Source: an uncultured Bacteroidales bacterium
Lineage (GTDB): Bacteria > Bacteroidota > Bacteroidia > Bacteroidales > UBA932
Direction: 5' to 3'
Length of the DNA: 38,978 nucleotides
NCBI GenBank assembly: GCA_944325465.1
Contig: CALVAE010000083.1
Location: 1 to 38,978 of the forward strand
Under the pieces are notes generated by a model. That model did no database searches, was not told the DNA's origin, and saw nothing but the letters and a program-made list of their open reading frames with translations. Shown here one piece after another: positions 15,227-26,820 of this stretch. Made by a program: the position numbers and the translations under genes. Every line of letters begins with the position of its first letter. Position 1 is the stretch's first letter.

Positions 15227-16249
15227 ATGGGATTTTCGTTTTTGACACAGGAACTTGCGATCGATCTGGGAACAGCCAACACGGTCATTTTCCAGAACGA
15301 CAAGATTATACTTGACGAGCCGAGCATACTGGCAATCGACAACAATACAGGAAAACTTATCGCTCTCGGACAGAAAGCCAAGATGATGGCAGGAAAGGAG
15401 AATCCGGGTATAAGGACCATACGGCCCATGAGGGACGGGGTGATAGCCGACTTCAACGCCGCGGAGATGATGATCCGGGGCTTCATCAGACAGGCCAACA
15501 AGAACAAATCCTCCCTCTTCTCCCCGAACCTGAAAATCGTGGTGGGAATCCCGTCCGGCAGCACCGAAGTCGAAATCCGTGCCGTGCGTGACTCCACGGA
15601 ACATGCAGGAGGCCGGGACGTGTACCTGATATTCGAACCCATGGCCGCCGCCCTCGGTGCAGGTCTTGACGTAGAGGCCCCTCAGGGGAACATGGTGGTG
15701 GACATCGGAGGAGGGACCACCGAAATAGCGGTGATTTCCCTCGGAGGCATAGTGGTACAGAACAGCATCCGCGTGGCGGGTGACGAATTCACCGGAGACA
15801 TACAGAACTACCTGCGCCAGCAGCACAACATCAAGGTCGGGGAAATCATGGCGGAGAAGATCAAGATTGCCGTCGGAGCCGTTCTGCCAGAACTTGACGA
15901 GGAACCGGAGCCTTATATTGTCCGCGGTCCGAACCTGATGACGGCACACCCGATAGAAGCCACCGTCACATATCAGGACGTGGCCCACTGCCTTGACAAG
16001 AGCATAGCGAAAGTCGAATCGGCAATCCTGCACGTCCTTGAGCAGACCCCGCCTGAACTTTATGCGGACATAGTCGAGAACGGGATTTTCCTTTCAGGAG
16101 GAGGAGCGCTTCTCAGAGGCCTTGACAAGAGACTATCGGAAAAGGTGAACATACCTTTCCATGTAGCGGAAGACCCTCTGCGTGCGGTTGCCCGGGGGAC
16201 ATGCCTGGCACTGAAGGGGACATCGCACTACCCGTTCCTCATGAAGTGA
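15227..16249 (+). CDS. mreB: Rod-shape-determining protein MreB
   Basis: This 340-residue bacterial actin polymerises on the inner membrane face and steers the elongation machinery. Actin-fold ATP sites are intact: phosphate-1 LAIDLGTANT near the start, phosphate-2 VVDIGGGTTEIAV around residues 160-172, and the adenosine loop LSGGGALLRGLD around 288-300. The hydrophobic start MGFSFLTQ fits the short membrane-binding N-terminus of MreB. It heads the five-gene operon mreB-mreC-mreD-mrdA-rodA, in which the gaps are 1-4 bp or ATGA overlaps. mreC begins 1 bp after the stop. Confidence 0.97.
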   Translation: MGFSFLTQELAIDLGTANTVIFQNDKIILDEPSILAIDNNTGKLIALGQKAKMMAGKENPGIRTIRPMRDGVIADFNAAEMMIRGFIRQANKNKSSLFSPNLKIVVGIPSGSTEVEIRAVRDSTEHAGGRDVYLIFEPMAAALGAGLDVEAPQGNMVVDIGGGTTEIAVISLGGIVVQNSIRVAGDEFTGDIQNYLRQQHNIKVGEIMAEKIKIAVGAVLPELDEEPEPYIVRGPNLMTAHPIEATVTYQDVAHCLDKSIAKVESAILHVLEQTPPELYADIVENGIFLSGGGALLRGLDKRLSEKVNIPFHVAEDPLRAVARGTCLALKGTSHYPFLMK

Positions 16250-16250
16250 T

Positions 16251-17066
16251 ATGCCCCGCAGGAAAAATACGGCATACTATATCACTGTTGCGGCTGTCTT
16301 CATAATCCTTGAGGCAGCCGCTGCGGTTATGCTCGGGTACAACGGGACCCTGCAGAACACCTGGCTCAGCAAAGGGCTGCACGGTTTCATGGGAACCGTA
16401 TGGGGCGGTACGGAATCGGTAAAGCATTATTTCTCCCTCGCAAAGGAGAACGAACGACTCGCCATGGAAAACCATTTCCTGCAGCAGGAACTCCGCAGAC
16501 ACGGACTGGAGACACTTACGGAATCCCAGGAGCGGTTCTGGGCTGACACGGTAGGAAGATACAGGTATATCCCCACCGAAATCATGAAGATGAGCAACAA
16601 CAGGCAGCACAACTACCTGATAATACGCAAAGGGTCAGAAGACGGGATAGAGCCGATGTCCGGCGTAATCACAAGGCAGGGAGTGGTAGGCATAGTGGAA
16701 GCGGTCAGCAGACACTATTCTTATGCCACCGCCTTCAACAACCTTGATATGGCCGTCAGCGCAAGGCTCGGAAGGGACGGGGCGGTCGGCACCCTGACAT
16801 GGGACGGCACAGGAAGCCGGAATGCGATACTGAACGAAATCCCCCACCACATCGAAGTGGAAAGCGGAGATACCGTATTCACGAGCGGCTTTTCGGCCAT
16901 CTTCCCGCCGGACATCCCCCTTGGGATAACAGGCGAGAAGCAGATAGTCAACGGATCTTCATACAGAATCAGGGTAAGGCTGTTCGAGGATTTCAGCAGG
17001 CTCAGATTCGTGACTGTCGTTCACAGCATTGATGACGAGGAAATCGAAGCATTGGAAAACAGATGA
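16251..17066 (+). CDS. mreC: Rod-shape-determining protein MreC
   Basis: The protein has 271 residues. One N-terminal membrane segment (about residues 9-29, YYITVAAVFIILEAAAAVML) is followed by a short coiled coil (about 60-85, rich in Glu and Leu) and a periplasmic beta-barrel domain with the motifs SEDGIEPMSGVI and VVGIVE. MreC links MreB to the periplasmic synthases PBP2 and RodA. The C-terminus (about 250-271) is acidic. Its stop overlaps the mreD start as ATGA, which suggests translational coupling. Confidence 0.93.
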   Translation: MPRRKNTAYYITVAAVFIILEAAAAVMLGYNGTLQNTWLSKGLHGFMGTVWGGTESVKHYFSLAKENERLAMENHFLQQELRRHGLETLTESQERFWADTVGRYRYIPTEIMKMSNNRQHNYLIIRKGSEDGIEPMSGVITRQGVVGIVEAVSRHYSYATAFNNLDMAVSARLGRDGAVGTLTWDGTGSRNAILNEIPHHIEVESGDTVFTSGFSAIFPPDIPLGITGEKQIVNGSSYRIRVRLFEDFSRLRFVTVVHSIDDEEIEALENR

Positions 17067-17572
17067 AAACGGTAAGGAATTTCGGACTGATGTATTTGCT
17101 GGCGGTAGTAGGACAGATGTTCATCTGCAACTACTTCCATCTGAGCATGTATGTCACCCTGTCTGTCCTGCCGGCGCTGGTGCTTTGCATTCCGCTGTCG
17201 GTCAATACTATAGTCGCCATGCTGATAGCCTTTGCTTCAGGGTTGTCCGTAGATGCACTCTCCGATGCCGTCCTCGGGCTGAACGCCCTGTCTCTCGTAC
17301 CGGTAGCCCTGTGCAGGGAAACGGTAATCCGTGTCTTCCTCGGAAATGAGATAATAGAAAGGGAAGAGAATTTCTCGTTCAGGCAAAACGGTTTCCTGAA
17401 AATCTCCGGAGCCGTGGCGGTCTGCCTTGCCATCTTCCTTGCAATCTATATCACGGCTGACGGAGCCGGAGTAAGACCTTTCTGGTTCAACGCCGCAAGA
17501 TTCTGCGCCTCACTTGCATGCAGCTGGCTGCTCTCGCTTTTCATTGTCAGGATACTTACTTCAGCGGAATGA
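17063..17572 (+). CDS. mreD: Rod-shape-determining protein MreD
   Basis: This 169-residue, very hydrophobic protein has four to six predicted membrane segments and almost no soluble domain. Sequence conservation in MreD is low, so the call rests on size, topology, NYFHLSMYVTLSVLPALV near the N-terminus (typical of Bacteroidota MreD) and its place between mreC and the PBP2 gene. It works in the inner membrane as part of the elongasome. Confidence 0.9.
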   Translation: MKTVRNFGLMYLLAVVGQMFICNYFHLSMYVTLSVLPALVLCIPLSVNTIVAMLIAFASGLSVDALSDAVLGLNALSLVPVALCRETVIRVFLGNEIIEREENFSFRQNGFLKISGAVAVCLAIFLAIYITADGAGVRPFWFNAARFCASLACSWLLSLFIVRILTSAE

Positions 17573-17576
17573 CGAG

Positions 17577-19418
17577 ATGAGCCTGGACAGACAGAACAGA
17601 TTGCTTATAGGTCTGGGGATTGTTGCGGCAATCCTCATTATCAGGCTGTTCGTCATCCAGATCGTAGATACCAGCTACAAGATCGATGCGTCGAACAACT
17701 CCATGGTGTACCAGACCATCTACCCGACAAGAGGCATCATCCACGACAGGAACGGAAAGATTCTTGTCGGAAACAAGATCACATACGACCTGCTCGTGAC
17801 CCCGAAGGAAGTCGAGGCATTCGACACTCTCGCCCTGAGCGAAGTACTTGGAGTAAGTCCCGAAACGATACGGGAAAAGATGGACGGGTACTACAGGGAC
17901 CGCAGGAAGATAGGTTACCGGAGTGTCGTCATGTTCAAGCAACTGCCTCCCGAAACATACCTGAAATTCGCCGAAGTGGCATACAGGTTTCCCGGATTCC
18001 GCGGCCAGGCAAGAAGCGTCAGGGAATACCCGTTCAACGCCGGAGGCAATCTGCTGGGGTACGTATCCGAAGTCGACCAGAACTATATCGACAGGCATAA
18101 GGGAGAATACAGCAGCGGAGACTATGCCGGCAAGACAGGAATAGAAGCGGCCAGGGAAAAGGAACTGAAGGGGGAAAAGGGATATGCCATCTACCTGCGC
18201 AATTCCCGGAACAAGATAGAATCCCGGTACAGGGACGGGGCGATGGACAAGGAAGCCATTCCCGGCAACGACATTACGACCACTATCGACTCCGACCTCC
18301 AGCAATACGGCCAGATGCTGATGCAGAACAAGGTGGGAAGCCTTGTCGCAATCGAACCTTCCACCGGGGAAATCCTGACTCTGGTATCGAGTCCCGGTAT
18401 CGATGTGGACGTTCTTGCCGACTTCGGCAACCATTACAACGAAATACTGGGAAACCCATACAAGCCCATGTTCAACAGGGCAGTCCAGGCTCCGTATCCT
18501 CCGGGTTCCGTATTCAAACTCGTGAACGGCCTTATCGGGCTGCAGGAAGGGGTACTGACACCTGACACCGAATACCCTTGCAGCATGGGATACCATTTCG
18601 GGCGCAGCAAACTGGGATGCCACGCCCACAGATCCCCCCTTGACCTGGAAGAATCAATAATGATGTCCTGCAACGCCTACTACTGCTACGTGCTGAGGGA
18701 CATTCTCGAGAACAGGAAATACGGCTCAATCGGAGAGGCTCTGGACAAATGGAACGAATATGTCAAAAGTTTCGGTTTCGGAAGGAAACTTGGCAGTGAT
18801 TTCCCTGCCGAACTGGGAGGCACGATTCCGGATGCCGCCTATTACGACAAAGTCTACGGAAAGGGCAGATGGAAGGCCACGACAGTCATATCGCTTTCCA
18901 TCGGACAGGGGGAAATCGGCTGCACTCCGCTGCACCTTGCCAACCTGTGCGCCACCGTAGCCAACCGCGGATACTACTATATTCCCCATATCGTCAAGGA
19001 TTCGGAACATGTCACCATCGACGGCAAATACAAGGAGAAGCAGTACACCATGGTCGATACGGCCTATTTCCCCTATGTCGTGGAAGGGATGTACCGCGCG
19101 GTCAACAGCGGGTACGGAAGCGGGGGCACCGCCTCGGTGGCAGCCGTTGAAGGGCTGGACATCTGCGGCAAGACCGGTACGGCACAGAATCCGAGGGGAG
19201 ACGACAATTCCGTATTCATCTGCTTCGCCCCGAAAGACAATCCGAAGATAGCCGTAGCGGCATATATCGAACACGGTTCGTTCGGAGCGAGATGGGCAGC
19301 CCCCATCGCTTCCCTTCTGGTCGAGAAATACCTGAACAGAGAAATCTCGCCACAGCGGGAAGCCCTTGAAACGAGAGTAATGGAAGGGAATCTTATGGAC
19401 AAGGTAAAGACGGATTGA
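17577..19418 (+). CDS. mrdA: Penicillin-binding protein 2 (class B transpeptidase)
   Basis: This 613-residue elongation-specific peptidoglycan transpeptidase is anchored by one membrane helix (about residues 10-28) and acts in the periplasm. A dimerisation/pedestal domain (about 45-220) includes TIYPTRGIIHDRNG. The transpeptidase domain carries all three active-site motifs: Ser311 and Lys314 in PPGSVFKL, Ser364-Cys-Asn (SCN), and Lys532-Thr-Gly in CGKTGTAQNP. I chose ATG 17577 (MSLDRQNR), 4 bp after the mreD stop; the longer frame from 17514 lies inside mreD. It is the partner of the next gene, rodA, with which it forms the synthase pair. Confidence 0.95.
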   Translation: MSLDRQNRLLIGLGIVAAILIIRLFVIQIVDTSYKIDASNNSMVYQTIYPTRGIIHDRNGKILVGNKITYDLLVTPKEVEAFDTLALSEVLGVSPETIREKMDGYYRDRRKIGYRSVVMFKQLPPETYLKFAEVAYRFPGFRGQARSVREYPFNAGGNLLGYVSEVDQNYIDRHKGEYSSGDYAGKTGIEAAREKELKGEKGYAIYLRNSRNKIESRYRDGAMDKEAIPGNDITTTIDSDLQQYGQMLMQNKVGSLVAIEPSTGEILTLVSSPGIDVDVLADFGNHYNEILGNPYKPMFNRAVQAPYPPGSVFKLVNGLIGLQEGVLTPDTEYPCSMGYHFGRSKLGCHAHRSPLDLEESIMMSCNAYYCYVLRDILENRKYGSIGEALDKWNEYVKSFGFGRKLGSDFPAELGGTIPDAAYYDKVYGKGRWKATTVISLSIGQGEIGCTPLHLANLCATVANRGYYYIPHIVKDSEHVTIDGKYKEKQYTMVDTAYFPYVVEGMYRAVNSGYGSGGTASVAAVEGLDICGKTGTAQNPRGDDNSVFICFAPKDNPKIAVAAYIEHGSFGARWAAPIASLLVEKYLNREISPQREALETRVMEGNLMDKVKTD

Positions 19419-19419
19419 A

Positions 19420-20880
19420 ATGAGACTGACGGAAAAGGGAATATTAAGGAACATAGACTGGTGGCTCGTGGCCGCCTACATTGTCCTTGTCTTCATAGGA
19501 CTGGTCAACATCTATGCTTCCATCCACTCCACGGAGGTATCCTCGATTTTCGATCCTGCAGGAAGAAGCGGCAAGCAGTTCATCTGGGCAATCATCAGCA
19601 TGGCCTGTGCCGGACTGATCCTGTTCGTGATAAATCCCAGGATATACGAAGGACTGTCCCTGCCCATATACATTGCCACCGTCGTGCTGCTTGTCGCAGT
19701 GATATTCCTGGGGACAGAAGTAAAAGGCTCAAGATCCTGGTTTGAACTCGGGCCTGTCCGGTTCCAGCCGGCCGAGATATCCAAGATATCCACCTCCCTC
19801 CTCCTTGCCACGGTCATGAGCCAGTTCGGATTCAGGATGGGACGGGCAAAGGATTTCCTGAGCGTGGCGGCCATCATCCTGGTCCCGATGCTGACCATAA
19901 TAGCCCAAAGTGAAACAGGGTCTGCCCTGGTATATGTCGGATTTATCTTCGTACTGTACAGGGAAGGCCTTTCAGGATGGCTCATTTCCCTGGTGGGAAT
20001 ATTCATCGGCCTGTTCATCATCACTCTGACCGCATCCCCATACGCCGCAATCCTTGCCCTGGCCGCAATCATATCATTCTGCGATTCCGCCTATACGGGA
20101 GCCTTACGGAACTGGCTCAGAATATACCTTCCCGTCCTCGCCGTCCTGGCCGGGCTGCCTTTCCTTCTGGACTGGCTCGGATCGCTGACGGACAACCCAC
20201 ATGCATTCATAAAGTCCGTCAATCCGCTTTACATATTGCTCGGGACCTGCCTGATGGCCGTCCCTGCCATCCTTTTCAAGGCATACAGGACCCGTAAACT
20301 GTTCACCATGCTTGCCGTTGCGGCCTTCCTGTCCGGTATCGTGCTGTCCTTCTCCGCCGAATTCATTTTCGAAGACGTCCTTCAGGACCACCAGAGACAA
20401 AGGATAGAGGTTCTTCTCGGAATGAAGGAAGACCCCACCGGAGTAGGCTATAATGTCAACCAGTCCATGATTGCAATCGGGTCAGGCGGACTGCTCGGAA
20501 AAGGATTCCTGCACGGGACCCAGACCACATACGGATTCGTTCCGGAACAGAGTACGGACTTCATCTTCTGCACCATCGGGGAAGAATGGGGATTTCTCGG
20601 GACAACCACAGTGATACTCATCTATGTATTCCTTATCGCGAGGATCATCATTTCAGCCGAGAAAAGCCGTGAAGCATTCACAAGGATATACGGATACTGC
20701 GTGGCCAGTTGCATATTCATGCATCTGTTCATAAACATCGGAATGACAATAGGCCTGATGCCGGTCATCGGCATTCCGCTTCCGTTCATAAGTTACGGCG
20801 GCTCTTCACTGCTGGCGTTTACGATACTGCTCTTCATCTTCATAGCCCTGAAGAGCAACGAAAACCACAATTTTTCCTGA
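19420..20880 (+). CDS. rodA: RodA peptidoglycan glycosyltransferase (SEDS family)
   Basis: This 486-residue polytopic membrane protein of the SEDS family polymerises lipid II together with PBP2. About ten hydrophobic segments are visible. Typical SEDS sequence includes GSRSWFELGPVRFQPAEISK, IAQSETGSALVY (with the conserved acidic loop), PEQSTDFIFCTIGEEWGF and GIPLPFISYGGSSLLA near the end. It is longer than the E. coli protein (about 370 residues) because of a middle insertion around 200-320, common in Bacteroidota. The ATG follows the mrdA stop by 1 bp. It is the last gene of the shape operon; a 108-bp gap without a clear promoter or terminator leads to atpD. Confidence 0.96.
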   Translation: MRLTEKGILRNIDWWLVAAYIVLVFIGLVNIYASIHSTEVSSIFDPAGRSGKQFIWAIISMACAGLILFVINPRIYEGLSLPIYIATVVLLVAVIFLGTEVKGSRSWFELGPVRFQPAEISKISTSLLLATVMSQFGFRMGRAKDFLSVAAIILVPMLTIIAQSETGSALVYVGFIFVLYREGLSGWLISLVGIFIGLFIITLTASPYAAILALAAIISFCDSAYTGALRNWLRIYLPVLAVLAGLPFLLDWLGSLTDNPHAFIKSVNPLYILLGTCLMAVPAILFKAYRTRKLFTMLAVAAFLSGIVLSFSAEFIFEDVLQDHQRQRIEVLLGMKEDPTGVGYNVNQSMIAIGSGGLLGKGFLHGTQTTYGFVPEQSTDFIFCTIGEEWGFLGTTTVILIYVFLIARIIISAEKSREAFTRIYGYCVASCIFMHLFINIGMTIGLMPVIGIPLPFISYGGSSLLAFTILLFIFIALKSNENHNFS

Positions 20881-20958
20881 CAGGCAGTCCGTTTCCGTAC
20901 ATTTTTGTGCCGGTCTGTACCATTTTCCGGCCCATTGTCGGCTTGGTTTTTGCACTAG

Positions 20959-22518
<1,560 letters not shown>

Positions 22519-22526
22519 AAACGTAT

Positions 22527-22820
22527 ATGATGGAACTTGTGATTGTTTCTCCGGTCCGCACTCTATATTCAGGTGATGCAGAGGAAGTATCCCTGCCGGG
22601 CACAATAGGAAGATTCACCGTCCTGCCCGGCCATGCTCCCCTGATATCAAGCCTGGAAGAAGGCGACATTACATACACTTCACTGGGGAGACGGACTACA
22701 CTGGCAGTGAAAAGGGGATGCGTACGTATCCTCAACGACCGGATAGAAGCCTGCGTCGAGACTGCCGGAAACCCTGTCGCCGGAAATACAGCGGCAGGAC
22801 AGGGAAAGGAGCAAAGATGA
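22527..22820 (+). CDS. atpC: F1Fo ATP synthase subunit epsilon (short form)
   Basis: The protein has 97 residues starting ATG-ATG, with the ten-strand sandwich of epsilon: VIVSPVRTLYSGDAEEVSLPG, then GRFTVLPGHAPLIS. The usual C-terminal helical hairpin (about 40-50 residues), which inhibits ATP hydrolysis in many bacteria, is absent; the tail after residue 80 is short and rich in Gly and Ala. Short epsilon subunits are known in Bacteroidota. The stop overlaps the atpB start as ATGA. The subunit belongs to the central stalk together with gamma. Confidence 0.92.
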   Translation: MMELVIVSPVRTLYSGDAEEVSLPGTIGRFTVLPGHAPLISSLEEGDITYTSLGRRTTLAVKRGCVRILNDRIEACVETAGNPVAGNTAAGQGKEQR

Positions 22821-23893
22821 AAAACGCTTTCTTGATAATATCAGCCTGCATCGCCATGATGTTGCTGCCGGGACTTCCGGCTTCCGCCACCGAAGACGGA
22901 AATCCGGACGTCAAGGAGATAGTGATGGAACACCTTGGTGACAGTTACTGGTGGCATATCGGGACATTCGGAGAGAAGGACGTCACCGTATATCTTCCCG
23001 TAATCGTGCATGGCAGGACCTCCGGATGGCACTGTTTCTCCTCCGCACACCTTGAGGGAGGGACAGTCCATGAGGGATTCAGCATCGCGGACGAAGGGAA
23101 ATACAAAGGGAAGGTCGTGGAAACCCTTGAGGACGGAAGTATTGTCCGTCCGTTCGACCTCTCCATTACCAAAACGGTAACAGGACTGCTGCTGAACAGC
23201 ATCATCACCGTTATCCTCATTCTCTGTACGGCACGGTGGTACCGCAGAAAAAAGGCCACCGACCCGGCACCGAAAGGTTTCACGGGAATGATGGAAACGG
23301 TCATCGCCTATCTGACAGACGATATCATAAAGCCATGCGTCGGGGAAAACTGGAGAAGATTCGCTCCGTTCCTGCTGACCATCTTCTTCTTCATCCTGAT
23401 TAGCAACCTGATGGGACTGATACCTTTCTTCCCGGGAGGAGTGAATGTTACCGGCAACATTGCAGTCACTTTCGTACTTGCATTCGCCGCATTCCTCGCC
23501 ATCAACCTCTTCGGCGGGAAGGCATACTGGAAGGATATCTTCTGGCCGGACGTACCTGCATGGCTGAAGGTCCCGATACCGATAATTCCGCTGATAGAAT
23601 TTGTCGGGATATTTACAAGGCCGTTTGCACTGATGATCCGACTGTTCGCGAACATGATGGCCGGACATGCCGTAATACTGTGCCTTGTATGTGTGATTTT
23701 CGTGACTGCCGGCATGGGAGCGACCGTAAATTCCTCAATGACCGTCGTTTCGGTGGTATTCAATATTTTCATGAACTGTCTTGAACTTCTGGTGGCATTC
23801 CTCCAGGCATACGTATTCACCATGCTTACATCCGTATTCATCGGAATGGCCCAGGAAGGCAAGACGGCAGGACATAAACATAAGATTGACTGA
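22817..23893 (+). CDS. atpB: F1Fo ATP synthase subunit a
   Basis: This 358-residue membrane subunit forms the proton half-channels. It begins with a signal-peptide-like stretch (MKNAFLIISACIAMMLLPG, cleavage near ASA-T) and about 120 extra residues ahead of the channel domain, as in other Bacteroidota. The channel core includes LIPFFPGGVNVTGNIAVTF and the essential arginine in FALMIRLFANMMAGHAV. ATG 22817 overlaps the atpC stop; the frame extends upstream to 22718, but that part lies inside atpC. No atpI/uncI-like gene sits between epsilon and a. Confidence 0.95.
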   Translation: MKNAFLIISACIAMMLLPGLPASATEDGNPDVKEIVMEHLGDSYWWHIGTFGEKDVTVYLPVIVHGRTSGWHCFSSAHLEGGTVHEGFSIADEGKYKGKVVETLEDGSIVRPFDLSITKTVTGLLLNSIITVILILCTARWYRRKKATDPAPKGFTGMMETVIAYLTDDIIKPCVGENWRRFAPFLLTIFFFILISNLMGLIPFFPGGVNVTGNIAVTFVLAFAAFLAINLFGGKAYWKDIFWPDVPAWLKVPIPIIPLIEFVGIFTRPFALMIRLFANMMAGHAVILCLVCVIFVTAGMGATVNSSMTVVSVVFNIFMNCLELLVAFLQAYVFTMLTSVFIGMAQEGKTAGHKHKID

Positions 23894-23901
23894 ACATTTA
23901 A

Positions 23902-24129
<228 letters not shown>

Positions 24130-24141
24130 AACGCTGACGCC

Positions 24142-24660
24142 ATGGGACTGTTGCAACCGGAACCGGGACTGCTCATCTGGATGACCCTTGCATTCCTTGT
24201 AGTCTTCATCCTGGTCGCCAGATTCGGCTTCCCGGTAATACTGAAGGCTATAGACGAACGCAAGGAATATATAGATTCGTCCCTTGACGCAGCACACAAG
24301 GCCCGGCAGAAACTGGACAACCTCCAGTCTGAAATGGATGCGATACGCACCGATGCGGAAAGGCAGAAGGCCGAAATCCTGAGGTCAGCAGCCGAGACAA
24401 GGGAAAAGATCCTCTCGGAAGCCAGGTCCAGGGCCGAACAGGAAGGAGAACGGATCATCGCTACCGCAAAGGCCAATGCGGAGACGGAACGGGAGGCCAT
24501 TCTCCGGGATGCCAGACATCAGGTAGCCCTGCTTTCCATCGCCATCAGCGAAAAACTGCTTAGGGGCAAACTGGATAACGAGCAGTCACAGACTTCTCTG
24601 GCAGAAAAACTGCTGGAGGAAATGGACGGAAAGGGGACATCTCCCCGAAAGGAGGCATAA
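24142..24660 (+). CDS. atpF: F1Fo ATP synthase subunit b
   Basis: The protein has 172 residues. One N-terminal membrane helix (about residues 10-28, LLIWMTLAFLVVFILVA) is followed by a long charged helix (about 35-150) rich in Ala, Arg, Glu and Lys, the peripheral stalk that links Fo to delta and alpha. FPVILKAIDERKEYI after the membrane helix is typical. It starts 12 bp after atpE and is followed by atpH after 3 bp. Confidence 0.95.
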   Translation: MGLLQPEPGLLIWMTLAFLVVFILVARFGFPVILKAIDERKEYIDSSLDAAHKARQKLDNLQSEMDAIRTDAERQKAEILRSAAETREKILSEARSRAEQEGERIIATAKANAETEREAILRDARHQVALLSIAISEKLLRGKLDNEQSQTSLAEKLLEEMDGKGTSPRKEA

Positions 24661-24663
24661 GGA

Positions 24664-25218
24664 ATGGATACCGGACTGATATCGAGACGTTATGCCAAGG
24701 CACTGGCAAGGTACGCAGCCGAAAGGAATGAGGACGCAACCGTGTACGGAGAAATCCAGCAAATGTCGAAACTCTTCCGACAGGAACGGCTGCTCCATGA
24801 AGCCCTGCAATCCCCTGTCCTTCCCGTAGAGGAGAAAATCAGTGCATTCAGCCATCTCTCCCCTGCCCCGCTCAGCAAATCGCTGCTCGATTTCATAAGA
24901 CTGGTCATCAGACATCACAGGGAGTCATGCCTGTACCTGATGTTCTTTTCCTTTATGGAACTTTACAGGGAAAGACATAACATAAAGGAAGCGGAACTCG
25001 TGACAGCCTCTCCTGTTGCCGGCGAAGTGGAAGAAAACCTCCGCAGGAAAATGCAGGAATGGTCAGGATGCACCGTCAACATCACGAGGAAAGTCAACCC
25101 TGCCCTTATCGGAGGCTTCATATTCCGTATGGATGACACCCTGATCGACACCAGTCTGGCATCACAACTCAGGCTGCTGAAAAGCAGACTCGGAAATGAG
25201 CCGATACGTAAAATCTGA
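24664..25218 (+). CDS. atpH: F1Fo ATP synthase subunit delta
   Basis: This 184-residue peripheral-stalk cap binds the top of the alpha-beta hexamer and the b dimer. The N-terminal helical domain starts [15 protein letters not shown]. The C-terminal part has the family motif [21 protein letters not shown], ending in LRLLKSRL. It lies between atpF and atpA. Confidence 0.95.
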   Translation: MDTGLISRRYAKALARYAAERNEDATVYGEIQQMSKLFRQERLLHEALQSPVLPVEEKISAFSHLSPAPLSKSLLDFIRLVIRHHRESCLYLMFFSFMELYRERHNIKEAELVTASPVAGEVEENLRRKMQEWSGCTVNITRKVNPALIGGFIFRMDDTLIDTSLASQLRLLKSRLGNEPIRKI

Positions 25219-25229
25219 AACATTTTTAT

Positions 25230-26816
25230 ATGAACAGCAACAACAATAGCATAAAGCCATCGGAAGTTCCTGATGTCCTGCTTGCCGAACTTGAAGGAAT
25301 CGACCTTGAAGCACGATATGCCGAGGTGGGGACAGTGCTTCAGGTCAGCGACGGCGTCGTCAGGATTTTCGGACTGGGAAATGCTGAAGCCAGCGAACTT
25401 CTGGAATTCGACAACGGGATGAAGGCCGTGGTCATGAACCTTGAGGAAGACAACGTGGGAGCCGTGCTTCTCGGACCGACAGACCAGATCAAGGAAGGGG
25501 ATACGGTGCGCAGGACAGGGCATACCGCATCCATCAATGTCGGAGAACAGATGCTCGGACGTGTCATCAATCCTCTCGGGGAGCCGATAGACGGGAAAGG
25601 AGAGATCGGAGGGGAAAAGGTCGAGATGCCCCTGGACCGCAAATCGCCGGGAGTAATCTTCAGACAGCCCGTAAGCGAGCCTCTCCAGACCGGAATCAAG
25701 GCAATAGACGCCATGATCCCTATCGGACGCGGACAGAGGGAACTGATAATCGGAGACAGGCAGACCGGAAAGACAGCCATAGCCGTCGACACCATCATCA
25801 ACCAAAGGCACAACTACGAAGCCGGTGACCCCGTCTACTGTATCTACGTAGCGGTCGGACAGAAAGCATCCACCGTAGCCAGTCTGGTCGAGACCCTCCG
25901 GAGACACGGGGCCATGGACTACACCATAGTAGTGGCATCAATGGCAGCCGACCCTGCAGCAATGCAGTATTACGCACCTTTTGCCGGAGCCGCCATCGGA
26001 GAATATTTCCGCGATACGGGACGCAATGCCCTTGTCGTGTACGATGACCTTTCCAAGCAGGCTGTCGCCTACCGCGAAGTATCCCTGATTCTGCGCAGGC
26101 CTTCAGGGCGCGAGGCATATCCGGGAGACATCTTCTACCTGCACTCCCGTCTGCTCGAAAGAGCCGCCAGGATAATCTCACAGGAAGAAGTCGCGCAGCA
26201 GATGAACGACCTGCCCCAGTCCCTCAAAGGGAAGGTCCGCGGAGGAGGTTCGCTTACCGCCCTTCCGATTATCGAGACCCAGGCCGGAGACGTGTCCGCA
26301 TATATCCCTACCAATGTGATTTCCATCACGGACGGACAGATATTCCTGAACACGGACCTCTTCAATGAGGGTAACCTGCCAGCCATCGATGTCGGTATCT
26401 CCGTATCCCGCGTCGGAGGCAATGCACAGGTAAAAGCCATGAAAAAGGTAGCCGGGACCCTGAAAATCGACCAGGCGCAGTTCCGTGAACTGGAATCCTT
26501 CTCCAAATTCAGCAGTGACCTGGATCCTGTTACCGCCGACATTCTGGACAGGGGAAGGAAAAATTCAAGGTTGCTGGTCCAGCCCCAGTACAGTCCGATG
26601 CCGGTAGGACAGCAGATCGCCGTCCTGTACTGCGGCACCCACGGACTGCTGAAAGACGTCCCGATGGAACATGTGGCGGATTTCGAAAGACTCTTCATCG
26701 AAGCCCTGAAACCTTCCGGAATATTCGAATCCCTGGTGAAGACAGGACTGGACGACGAGACCTGCAAAAAGATAGAGGCGACTGCCGCCGAAGTGGCCGC
26801 ATCCCTAAAATCATAG
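25230..26816 (+). CDS. atpA: F1Fo ATP synthase subunit alpha
   Basis: This 528-residue regulatory/non-catalytic nucleotide-binding subunit of F1 has the Walker A loop GDRQTGKT at about residues 175-182, followed by [16 protein letters not shown] and [19 protein letters not shown]. The Arg finger segment [11 protein letters not shown] is present. The N-terminus has about 14 extra polar residues (MNSNNNS...) ahead of the b/delta-binding helix. The gap to atpG is 4 bp. Confidence 0.98.
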   Translation: MNSNNNSIKPSEVPDVLLAELEGIDLEARYAEVGTVLQVSDGVVRIFGLGNAEASELLEFDNGMKAVVMNLEEDNVGAVLLGPTDQIKEGDTVRRTGHTASINVGEQMLGRVINPLGEPIDGKGEIGGEKVEMPLDRKSPGVIFRQPVSEPLQTGIKAIDAMIPIGRGQRELIIGDRQTGKTAIAVDTIINQRHNYEAGDPVYCIYVAVGQKASTVASLVETLRRHGAMDYTIVVASMAADPAAMQYYAPFAGAAIGEYFRDTGRNALVVYDDLSKQAVAYREVSLILRRPSGREAYPGDIFYLHSRLLERAARIISQEEVAQQMNDLPQSLKGKVRGGGSLTALPIIETQAGDVSAYIPTNVISITDGQIFLNTDLFNEGNLPAIDVGISVSRVGGNAQVKAMKKVAGTLKIDQAQFRELESFSKFSSDLDPVTADILDRGRKNSRLLVQPQYSPMPVGQQIAVLYCGTHGLLKDVPMEHVADFERLFIEALKPSGIFESLVKTGLDDETCKKIEATAAEVAASLKS

Positions 26817-26820
26817 GACC

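Noticed and set aside
15218..16033. Minus-strand open frame of 271 codons opposite mreB
   Set aside because: It is His-, Val- and Asp-rich, typical of an antisense shadow; mreB is unmistakable on the plus strand.
17556..18629. Minus-strand open frame of 357 codons opposite mrdA
   Set aside because: It is antisense to the PBP2 gene with no domain pattern and no promoter.
24963..25907. Minus-strand open frame of 314 codons opposite atpH and atpA
   Set aside because: It is a codon-bias shadow of two highly conserved genes.
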